Shown here: one piece after another, positions 54,482 through 62,038 of the stretch
How the letters are laid out: each line of letters starts with the position of its first letter
Numbering within the stretch: the first letter of the stretch is position 1
NCBI GenBank assembly: GCA_947493005.1
Contig: CANLOY010000002.1
Span: 124,001-188,000 of the forward strand
Reading direction: 5' to 3'
Origin: an uncultured Roseivirga sp.
Lineage (GTDB): Bacteria > Bacteroidota > Bacteroidia > Cytophagales > Cyclobacteriaceae
DNA: 64,000 nt
Notes under the pieces: model-generated
What the model was told of the DNA's origin: nothing
Database searches by the model: none
What the model saw: the letters and a program-made list of their open reading frames with translations, nothing else
Translations under genes and position numbers: made by a program

Positions 54482-56920
54482 TTACTCATCTCTAAGTGAG
54501 CTGATTGGATTGGCTGTAGCTGACCTGAATACCTTCAAACTAATTGTAATAGTGGCAATAAACAGAGTTGCTAAAATTCCGAGTACAAACACTTTTGCGC
54601 CTAATTGTATATGATAGACATAACCTTCCAACCATCCGTTCATAATGAAATATGAAAGTGGGCAAGCCAATGCAAAAGCAATTCCAACTAAGACAAGTAC
54701 TTCTCTAGAGAAAATTCCAAGAATACTTGAAACCGTTGCTCCCAAAACTTTTCTGATTCCAATCTCTTTTACTTTCTGATTGGCCATAAAAGACACTAAA
54801 CCATACAGTCCTAAACAACAGATGAATATGGCCATACCAGCAAAAATCTGGAAAAGACCTGCTACCTTTTGCTCAGATTCATACTGACCGGTAATCTTAT
54901 CTTCCATGAAGTCATAGGTAAACACATCGTTTAAAAACACATTACTCCATATACCTTCTACTTGATCTATCACCGCCCTATAGCTCTCTGACCCACCTTC
55001 CAGAGCTACACCCGCTTCAAAATACTGTTGAGGACCTTGCATCATGAATACTGGGTCAATTTCACTATGAAATGAATTATTATGAAAATCCTCAACTACT
55101 CCAACTATGTAAAAAGAAGCATTGTAAGTCATGTTAAAACGTTGCCCTATAGCATCCTGTGGATTGGTAAAACCAAGACTTTCAGCTAGTCTTCTGTTAA
55201 TCACTGTATGATCTCTTGGAGATTCTTCTTTGTAATAAGCTCCCGCTACTAGTTTTAAGTCGAACAATTCTCCATATGTCGGGTCAACATTTTTTCGGTT
55301 AGCCCTAATTCCATCCTGATTCTCTCCTTTTGGATCTTCAATCGTGTCTACATTATTGGTATTAGAAGCTCCAGGTGTAGCCACGAAGAAACTCATATCG
55401 CTGATACCTGCAATTGATGATAACTGTGTCCTGAGCAACTCCATATTCTCAGGAGTTCTATCCGGAATAGGAAAGGTCAACACACCTTTAGACTTAAACC
55501 CTATTGGTTGGTTTCTCATGTAGTCCATTTGAAACAAGACTACCAATGTACCAACGATCAGTGCTTGAGAAATCAAGAATTGAAAAACCACCAAGCCTCT
55601 TCTAATTGAGAAACTCGCCTTGTTTGTCTTAGTTGTCAAACTGCTATTTTTAATAGCATGAACCGGGTTATAATTGGCAAGTACCACTGATGGATAAAAG
55701 CCTGAAAGAATGGTAACCAGTATAAGAAGCCCAACTAAAAACAATATAGTACCTGGCTCTGAAATAAGGTTTAGTCCAAGGTTATATCCTAAAACAGGTT
55801 CTAACCTCATTAATACCCCCTCGCTCAAAGCAAGAGATATCAAAATAGAGACCAGTGTGATAATAGCTACTTCACCGAGAAACTGTGAAACTATCTGTTT
55901 CTTTCCACTTCCCAGAACCTTTCTAATTCCAACCTCCTTAGCTCGCTTAACAGATTGTGCGGTTGCCAGATTGATAAAGTTGATAGCGGCAATAACAATC
56001 AATATGATGGCAATAATACTCATGCTATCCAGAGCACTCTGATCAACATAGCCATAAGCTCCTAGATCCGGATCTAAGTGGATATCAACTAAAGGCTGTA
56101 AGCCAAAATAAACCCCGGCTTCAACAGCGTCTACCCCAATATTCTTCAAATATTTAATAGAAGATTCTTTTAAAGCTGTCTCAGCCTGTTCTTTTGTTTG
56201 GCCATTCGCAAGCTTTACAAACATGCGTGTAGAACCATTTCTTGTTCCCCATGAAGTCAATCCATTAGCATATGGGTAAATTTTGGCGCCCTCATAAGAC
56301 ATTAAATAATCAATACCATAATCAGAGTTCTTTGGTGGATTGGCATACACAGCAGATACACTTAAGTTAAGTTTATTCTCAAACTTTAGTGTTTTACCTA
56401 TTATCGATTGGTAATTGCTACCATTCAAACCAAACAACTTATCTGCTCCATCTGCAGAAAGTGCTATTGTATTTGGCTCACCAAGCACTCCTTCCGGATT
56501 TCCTGCGATAATGTCAAAATCAAACATTTCGAAAAAATCGGATTCCACAAAAGCCATATTATTAGGCTGTTTGATTTTAGTTTGTACACCCTGATCATTT
56601 TCAGAAATGAAAACACCATCATAATACCAATGGATTCTGGAAACCTTCCAATCGCCATAATCCAATGCAATGGCAGGTCCGAGTGGGTGCATTACAGAAG
56701 CAGATTTCTGAACATCGCCATCGTTGTCCTGAATAAGGTTGATTCGATAAACACTTTCGGCATCTGTATGATAAGAATCAAAGCTCTTTTCAAATGCAGT
56801 AATTCTGTATATCACAATTGTCCCTGTAATACCAAGTACAAGGCCTAACACATTGATAATTGCGAAAACACGGTTCCTCAATAGGTTCCTTACTGCGGTC
56901 TTCAAATAATTTCTGAACAT
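54482..56920 (-). CDS. FtsX/MacB-type permease 1 (first of unit 1)
   Basis: 812 residues, the longest. TM1 at about 20-42, periplasmic MacB-like domain to about 285, then FtsX helices after VKRAKEVGIRKVLGSGKKQI; the second half has KEIGIRKVLGATVSSIL and ends NPISSLRDE. In the family these proteins act with an ATPase in efflux, lipoprotein release or cell-envelope signalling; none is encoded nearby, so the partner is elsewhere or absent. Divergent from the response regulator, with a sigma-54-like promoter in between. Confidence 0.9.
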   Translation of the reverse strand: MFRNYLKTAVRNLLRNRVFAIINVLGLVLGITGTIVIYRITAFEKSFDSYHTDAESVYRINLIQDNDGDVQKSASVMHPLGPAIALDYGDWKVSRIHWYYDGVFISENDQGVQTKIKQPNNMAFVESDFFEMFDFDIIAGNPEGVLGEPNTIALSADGADKLFGLNGSNYQSIIGKTLKFENKLNLSVSAVYANPPKNSDYGIDYLMSYEGAKIYPYANGLTSWGTRNGSTRMFVKLANGQTKEQAETALKESSIKYLKNIGVDAVEAGVYFGLQPLVDIHLDPDLGAYGYVDQSALDSMSIIAIILIVIAAINFINLATAQSVKRAKEVGIRKVLGSGKKQIVSQFLGEVAIITLVSILISLALSEGVLMRLEPVLGYNLGLNLISEPGTILFLVGLLILVTILSGFYPSVVLANYNPVHAIKNSSLTTKTNKASFSIRRGLVVFQFLISQALIVGTLVVLFQMDYMRNQPIGFKSKGVLTFPIPDRTPENMELLRTQLSSIAGISDMSFFVATPGASNTNNVDTIEDPKGENQDGIRANRKNVDPTYGELFDLKLVAGAYYKEESPRDHTVINRRLAESLGFTNPQDAIGQRFNMTYNASFYIVGVVEDFHNNSFHSEIDPVFMMQGPQQYFEAGVALEGGSESYRAVIDQVEGIWSNVFLNDVFTYDFMEDKITGQYESEQKVAGLFQIFAGMAIFICCLGLYGLVSFMANQKVKEIGIRKVLGATVSSILGIFSREVLVLVGIAFALACPLSYFIMNGWLEGYVYHIQLGAKVFVLGILATLFIATITISLKVFRSATANPISSLRDE

Positions 56921-56945
56921 AATTGGGTTCTTTTATAAGCCTTTA

Positions 56946-56964
56946 TTACCAAAACTGAGACCAA
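56946..56964 (-). promoter_or_regulatory. Sigma-54-like -24/-12 promoter of permease unit 1
   Basis: On the minus strand: TTGGTCTCAGTTTTGGTAA, again GG-N10-GG, about 28 bases before the permease 1 start codon. Matches the unit 2 element in TTGG-N8-TTGGTAA and in its distance from the paired boxes. Confidence 0.65.
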
Positions 56965-57027
56965 ACTCGTAACAATCTATTAATCAATGATTTATAATTT
57001 TTAAATAATTAATTTAGGAGAATATCC

Positions 57028-57066
57028 GTTTGTTTTCAATACATTTAAGTGTTTGTTTTTGATACA
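57028..57066. promoter_or_regulatory. Paired enhancer boxes between permease 1 and its regulator
   Basis: GTTTGTTTTCAATACA (57028-57043) and GTTTGTTTTTGATACA (57051-57066), start-to-start 23 bp, 66 bp from the -24 GG of unit 1. The second box ends 8 bases before the regulator's ATG, so occupancy should also affect the regulator's own expression. Confidence 0.65.
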
Positions 57067-57074
57067 CCTATAAT

Positions 57075-58451
57075 ATGCCCAAAACCGAAGCCAAAATATT
57101 GGTTGTCGATGATGACATTGACATTTTAAATACAGCAAGAATGTATTTGAAACAGCAATTCACGCTGGTTCAAATAGAAAACAATCCAGAGAACATTCCT
57201 CTCCACTTCGAGAGAGAGTCATTTGATGTAGTATTGCTGGACATGAACTTCCGTAAGGGAGAAAACGATGGTTCTGACGGTCTCAAGTGGCTAAATACTG
57301 TTCTGGACATTGACCCTAATGCTATAGTTATACTCATCACAGCTTATGGTGAGTTCGACCTTGCTGTTAAAGCTATAAAAGCTGGTGCCACCGATTTTAT
57401 TACAAAACCATGGAAAAACGAAAAGCTGTTCGGCACCATAACTTCCGCTCTACAACTAAGAAAAAGTAAGCTCGAGGTTGATAAACTTAAAAGCACACAA
57501 AAGACCATTGCCAGTGATCTGGATCAAAAGCAAGGGAGTTTTCTTGGAGAATCGGAACCAATGCAAAGGGTGTTCTCACTAATAGACAAAGTAGGGCCTA
57601 CCGATGCTAACGTTTTGATACTGGGTGAAAATGGCACTGGAAAAGGGCTTGCTGCACGGGCGCTTCATAAACAATCCGATCGATCTGATAAGGTCTTTAT
57701 TAGTGTTGATTTAGGTTCTATCAGTGAAACACTCTTTGAAAGTGAGTTATTTGGCCATGTAAAAGGTGCCTTTACTGATGCCAAAGAAGATAAACCAGGT
57801 CGTTTTGAGTTAGCATCTGACGGTACTTTGTTTCTAGATGAAATAGGTAATCTATCTTTACCGCTTCAATCGAAGTTGCTTTCTGTTCTACAGCAGCGAA
57901 AGGTTAGCAGAGTAGGCTCTGGAAAAGAAATTGATATTAACATCCGGCTCATTTGTGCTACGAATATGCCATTATATGATATGGTTAAGGAGGGCACTTT
58001 CAGACAAGATTTACTTTACCGAATTAATACTGTTGAAGTAAGAATGCCATCACTGGCCGAACGCAAAGAAGACATGGAGTTTTTGGTTAAGCACTTTGTT
58101 GATACTTATTCCAAAAAGTATAAAAAGCAGAACATGAGAATTGACGCTGCTACCATGAACAAATTAAAACGTTACAACTGGCCAGGTAATATTCGTGAAT
58201 TGCAGCATGCTATAGAAAGGGCTATTATCTTATCGGATGACAACAAACTTTCTACCAATGACTTCCTTCTGCAAACCGCTAATAGTGGTTCCGAGAAAAC
58301 ACAGGATGAAACCTTGAACCTCACTGAAATGGAAAAAAGACTGATTCTAAAAGCGCTAGACAAAAATAATGGTAACGTAACACGTGCCGCAAAAGAATTA
58401 GGACTGGATAGGCTAGCACTCTATAGAAGGCTTCAGAAGTATGGGTTGTAA
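57075..58451 (+). CDS. Sigma-54-dependent response regulator (NtrC family)
   Basis: 458 residues. Receiver domain 1-~120 with phospho-acceptor Asp56 (DVVLLDMNF) and the TKPW Lys. AAA+ domain ~145-385: Walker A GENGTGKG (consensus GESGTGKE), loop GAFTDA (usual GAFTGA), Walker B GTLFLDEIG, and arginine finger region FRQDLLYRINTVEVRMP. A Fis-type helix-turn-helix ends the chain (GNVTRAAKELGLDRLALYRRL). It presumably activates both permease units through the paired boxes. Confidence 0.93.
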   Translation: MPKTEAKILVVDDDIDILNTARMYLKQQFTLVQIENNPENIPLHFERESFDVVLLDMNFRKGENDGSDGLKWLNTVLDIDPNAIVILITAYGEFDLAVKAIKAGATDFITKPWKNEKLFGTITSALQLRKSKLEVDKLKSTQKTIASDLDQKQGSFLGESEPMQRVFSLIDKVGPTDANVLILGENGTGKGLAARALHKQSDRSDKVFISVDLGSISETLFESELFGHVKGAFTDAKEDKPGRFELASDGTLFLDEIGNLSLPLQSKLLSVLQQRKVSRVGSGKEIDINIRLICATNMPLYDMVKEGTFRQDLLYRINTVEVRMPSLAERKEDMEFLVKHFVDTYSKKYKKQNMRIDAATMNKLKRYNWPGNIRELQHAIERAIILSDDNKLSTNDFLLQTANSGSEKTQDETLNLTEMEKRLILKALDKNNGNVTRAAKELGLDRLALYRRLQKYGL

Positions 58452-58529
58452 AAAGAATTTGATGAGAACTTATCTCCTACCTGCTTCTTCCAATTCCTTT
58501 TCATCAAATCACTGATAAACTATTAGAAA

Positions 58530-59882
58530 ATGGTATCTAAACGGTTTGCTTTCTTGGTCATTTTAAGGATAGTGTTGCTTATGCTAACCTTAACTGCCCT
58601 AGCATTTATTTTCGCTCGAACTGAATTGTTTTTCAATCAGATTATTTTATTGGGTGTAATTATTCTTCAGGTTTCTGAACTTATTAGGTTTATCACGCAC
58701 ACTAACAGAGAGTTGGCCAAACTTTTAATGGCCATTCGTTATTCAGATTTTTCTATCTCATTCAAAGGCAATAAAAAGGGTAAGTCATTCAAAGAACTTC
58801 AGGAAGCCTTTGTTGAGATTATAGAAGCTTTTAAAAAAGTTAGTGTAGAAAAAGAAGCTCAATTCAGGTTCCTCAAAGTAATGGTAGACAACATCAAAGT
58901 TGGTGTCATTGCTATTAAAGAGGAATACTCAATAGAATTAATCAATGAAGGGGCTCAGGGTTTACTCAAGATTGGCAGCCCAAATTACTGGAAACAATTT
59001 CAACAAATACTTCCACATTTTTCACAAGAAATATCGGACATGGAAGACGGTGAAAAGAGGCTCCTGGAGTTAAACATTAAAGGAGAAAGGCTACAAATTT
59101 CTGCTCAGGTTAACCGCCTTAAGATACTTAACTACAGGTATACAATTATCACTTTCCAGGATATCAAGAGTGAAATTGAGCAAAAAGAAATCGAGGCATG
59201 GCATAAACTGATAAGAATTCTGACTCATGAAATCATGAATTCTGTAACTCCAGTGACCTCCTTAACCGAAACGATGTTGATGCTACTTCAAAACGAAGGC
59301 AAACCATTGACCCTTCAAGAACTTTCAGAAGAAACCCTGGAAGACCTAAGGTTTTCTCTAAAAACTATTCAAAAACGTAGTGAAGGTTTATTGCACTTTG
59401 TAGACGACTATAGAAGTTTAACAAGGATTAAGTCTCTGGAATTGGAAGAAGTAGAAACCAGGGGGCTATTAGAAGAAATTGTGATGTTGTTAAAGACTGA
59501 GGCTGAAAAAGATGGAATTGAACTGCACATAAAATCTCCAAGCCATCTGTTTATTGATATGGATAGAAAACTTATTGAACAGGTCTTAATCAATCTTATT
59601 ACTAATGGGCGTCATGCAACACAAGGCAAACCAGACGGCCAAATTAGCATAAAAGCATACAGCGATAGGGATTCCAAAATAATTGAAATAACAGATAATG
59701 GTAATGGTATAGAAACAGCTAAACTAGAGCAAATTTTTATTCCTTTCTATTCAACAAAAGAGCAAGGTTCTGGTATAGGACTTAGTCTTTCTAAGCAGAT
59801 TATGAAGAAACATAAAGGGGATCTGAGTGTAAAGTCAGAACCAGGTGTTGGTTCTACTTTCTACCTCACTTTCAGGAGGTAA
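58530..59882 (+). CDS. NtrY-like sensor histidine kinase
   Basis: 450 residues. Two TM helices (about 8-28 and 34-52) enclose only a short loop, so there is no sizeable periplasmic sensor. A PAS-like region (~115-215) follows, then the H-box ILTHEIMNSVTPVTSL, N-box NLITNGRHAT and G-boxes DNGNGIE and GSGIGLSLSKQIM. It lies 78 bases after the response regulator and is its obvious partner. The stimulus is probably intracellular or within the membrane. Confidence 0.92.
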   Translation: MVSKRFAFLVILRIVLLMLTLTALAFIFARTELFFNQIILLGVIILQVSELIRFITHTNRELAKLLMAIRYSDFSISFKGNKKGKSFKELQEAFVEIIEAFKKVSVEKEAQFRFLKVMVDNIKVGVIAIKEEYSIELINEGAQGLLKIGSPNYWKQFQQILPHFSQEISDMEDGEKRLLELNIKGERLQISAQVNRLKILNYRYTIITFQDIKSEIEQKEIEAWHKLIRILTHEIMNSVTPVTSLTETMLMLLQNEGKPLTLQELSEETLEDLRFSLKTIQKRSEGLLHFVDDYRSLTRIKSLELEEVETRGLLEEIVMLLKTEAEKDGIELHIKSPSHLFIDMDRKLIEQVLINLITNGRHATQGKPDGQISIKAYSDRDSKIIEITDNGNGIETAKLEQIFIPFYSTKEQGSGIGLSLSKQIMKKHKGDLSVKSEPGVGSTFYLTFRR

Positions 59883-60036
59883 AATAAATCTACCTTCCTA
59901 ATTAATACAATTACCATTTCTACTTTAGATTAACTATACATATTTTCATCAGTTTCTTACATATTTGCAGTGAATAAGCATACAGTGTTTTAATCATGTT
60001 TGCCTTATCTCTCAACTAAAACTGTCAACATTGACC

Positions 60037-61281
60037 ATGGATGTATTTACTATCATCACTGTACTAATTGTGCTTTCCGCACTATTTGCTTACATCAATA
60101 CACGCTTTCTAAAGCTCCCATTTACAATTGGCCTGATGATCATTGCCATTCTATTCACCTTGGCAATTATCGTTCTTGGGCACTTTGAACATTGGGTTTT
60201 AGACGAGGCCAAGTTGTTGATTGAATCAATAGACTTCAAAACAGTCTTACTTGAGGTCATGCTAAGCTTTCTCCTTTTTGCAGGGGCACTTCATACCAAA
60301 CTGGACGAGTTAGCGAAACACAAGGCTCCAATCATGATGTTTGCCACTTTTGGAGTGTTTATTTCAACTTTTATTGTAGGAGGAATCTTCTATTTCATTG
60401 CTCAAGCTATTGGGCATGAAATACAGTTTATTTACTGTTTACTCTTTGGAGCATTAATATCTCCAACCGATCCCATAGCTGTTTTGGGCATTCTAAAAGA
60501 TGCTAAAGCACCAAAGAAATTAGAAATTAAAATTGTTGGGGAATCGCTCTTTAACGATGGAGTTGGGGTTGTAATTTTCCTTGTTATCTTATCAATTGCA
60601 CAAAAAGGAATCGCTTCTGTAGAGGCCGAGGAAGTCGGCTTTTTGTTCTTTGAAGAGGTGTTTGGCGGAATTGGATTAGGACTTGCCATGGGTTGGATTG
60701 GCTTTCAATTGATGAAGTCAATCGATCATTATGAAACGGAAGTAATCATAACGCTTGCTCTTGTGATGGGCATTTATTCCATAGCACATTTTGTTCATTT
60801 TTCTGGACCATTAGCTGTAGTCGTTGCAGGGATTTTTATTGGAAACAAATCACCTCAGATTGCCTGGTCAAAAACAACCCATGCCTATGTTGACAAATTC
60901 TGGGAACTGATTGATGTATTACTGAATGCGATTCTCTTCGTATTAATTGGTTTTGAACTACTAATCATCACTATCAACGGAGAGTATATTCTTCTTGGGT
61001 TATTGGCAATACCTGTCACATTGGTTGCTCGATATATTGCATTAGCTGGCCCAATATTCTTATTCAATAAGAAGCTTGATTTTATACCTAAAACCGACTT
61101 AATCATGACCTGGGGAGGTATCAGAGGTGGTATATCTATCGCGTTGGCATTGTCTCTTCAGCCAGAAATGGAAAGAGAATTGTTCCTAACAGTTACCTAT
61201 GTTATCGTGGTGTTCTCCATAATTGGGCAGGGACTAACGATTGGACCTTTAGTTAGGAAAATATTGAAAGGAAAAAGTTAG
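60037..61281 (+). CDS. CPA1-type Na+/H+ antiporter
   Basis: 414 residues and about 12 TM helices. [32 protein letters not shown] and [14 protein letters not shown] are the conserved transport-site blocks with the paired Asp of the NhaP/CPA1 group. The frame can be extended to a TTG at 60031, but the ATG of [10 protein letters not shown] at 60037 is preferred. Exchanges Na+ for H+; consistent with a marine sodium economy together with NQR. Confidence 0.93.
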   Translation: MDVFTIITVLIVLSALFAYINTRFLKLPFTIGLMIIAILFTLAIIVLGHFEHWVLDEAKLLIESIDFKTVLLEVMLSFLLFAGALHTKLDELAKHKAPIMMFATFGVFISTFIVGGIFYFIAQAIGHEIQFIYCLLFGALISPTDPIAVLGILKDAKAPKKLEIKIVGESLFNDGVGVVIFLVILSIAQKGIASVEAEEVGFLFFEEVFGGIGLGLAMGWIGFQLMKSIDHYETEVIITLALVMGIYSIAHFVHFSGPLAVVVAGIFIGNKSPQIAWSKTTHAYVDKFWELIDVLLNAILFVLIGFELLIITINGEYILLGLLAIPVTLVARYIALAGPIFLFNKKLDFIPKTDLIMTWGGIRGGISIALALSLQPEMERELFLTVTYVIVVFSIIGQGLTIGPLVRKILKGKS

Positions 61282-61443
61282 GGTTGAAGCCAAAAGAGTT
61301 GTATGGTTCTAATTACGAGTTACGAGTTGTGAGCTTCAAGTTTCGAGTTGCACGTTACATGAAACGTGAAGCTTAGAACGTGGAACGCAGTACCCAATTC
61401 CTAATCCCTGTTTGCCAATCACTAACTCACTGCTCAATCATGT

Positions 61444-61478
61444 CCTCCCCAAGGGAGGTGTCCGAAGGACGGAGGGGG
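61444..61478. repeat. Compact multi-hairpin dispersed-type repeat
   Basis: Outer arms CCTCC and GGAGG enclose two small hairpins, CTCCC-CAA-GGGAG and TGTCC-GAA-GGACG. Similar cloverleaf-like intergenic repeats are scattered in many bacterial genomes; only one copy lies in this window. Confidence 0.5.
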
Positions 61479-61684
61479 AAGTTTAAGAAAAAAGTTGCAC
61501 GTTACTCGCTACATGAAGCCTGCAACCTGAAGCATGAAGCTTTAAAAACAGATTTCTCGTGCCTCGAAATGACTAGAAAAGGTAAAGAGTTGAGAGGTTC
61601 GAGTCATGCAACATTACTCAAAATGTCCATCCTGCGCATAGGCCACACGCGAAGTGCCCAGCGCAGTATTGAACTTTTGGTTCC

Positions 61685-61789
61685 TTAAAGTAGAAACCCC
61701 TGGTATAGTGTGGCTGTCAATATAATCCAAAACAGGGCCTGGAGAACATGAGCAATAGTTTTACGTTGGCTTTGAATTTGACCTTTCAT
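61685..61789 (-). CDS. Possible 34-residue membrane peptide
   Basis: ATG at 61789 to TAA at 61685-61687. The product starts MKGQIQSQRK and continues with one hydrophobic helix (about 14-34, HVLQALFWIILTATLYQG). Basic N-terminus plus one TM helix is a realistic small membrane protein, but the frame is short and could be chance. No family recognised. Confidence 0.3.
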   Translation of the reverse strand: MKGQIQSQRKTIAHVLQALFWIILTATLYQGFLL

Positions 61790-61805
61790 ATTTAAATTTT
61801 AAATG

Positions 61806-61830
61806 GGGCCTCCCTTTATGGAAGGCCCTT
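61806..61830. terminator. G+C-rich hairpin
   Basis: GGGCCTCCC (61806-61814) pairs with GGAAGGCCC (61820-61828) with one mismatch. Flanked by TTCT on the right, so a weak + strand terminator or an RNA-stability stem upstream of the small minus-strand frame. Confidence 0.4.
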
Positions 61831-61930
61831 CTAAATCAGAAAATTCGTTGACTGACTACTGACACTATCCTCTGACTTAAACATTTGTTACTTGACATTA
61901 TAAATGTGAAAAAAATGCAGATTCAACCAC

Positions 61931-61952
61931 CTACCCACAGCGGGTAGTTTTT
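61931..61952 (+). terminator. Short hairpin with T-run
   Basis: CTACCC (61931-61936) pairs with GGGTAG (61942-61947), followed by TTTTT. On the + strand; separates the intergenic stretch from the convergent sensor gene. Confidence 0.5.
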
Positions 61953-62038
61953 CATACAAACGACCATTTTCCCGAGTTAAACAGCATAAATAAAGGGTAG
62001 TTAACAAAATCAAGCTCTTAGCCTTTGCTGGCTATAAA

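Larger units (their letters stand above)
61282..62038. other. Repeat-rich non-coding stretch
   Basis: No convincing large gene in 757 bp. It holds degenerate CGAGTT/ACGAGTT and GTTGCACGTTAC runs (61317-61375 and 61495-61550), a compact folded repeat (61444-61478), a tiny minus-strand frame (61685-61789) and two hairpins (61806-61830, 61931-61952). A + strand open frame at 61380-61688 crosses these repeats and is not credible as a gene. Confidence 0.6.

Noticed and set aside
60031-60036. TTG start for the Na+/H+ antiporter
   Set aside because: An ATG two codons later gives the normal N terminus.
61380-61688. 102-codon open frame on the + strand
   Set aside because: It runs through degenerate repeats and a hairpin cluster, has no recognisable domain or leader, and overlaps a more protein-like minus-strand frame.
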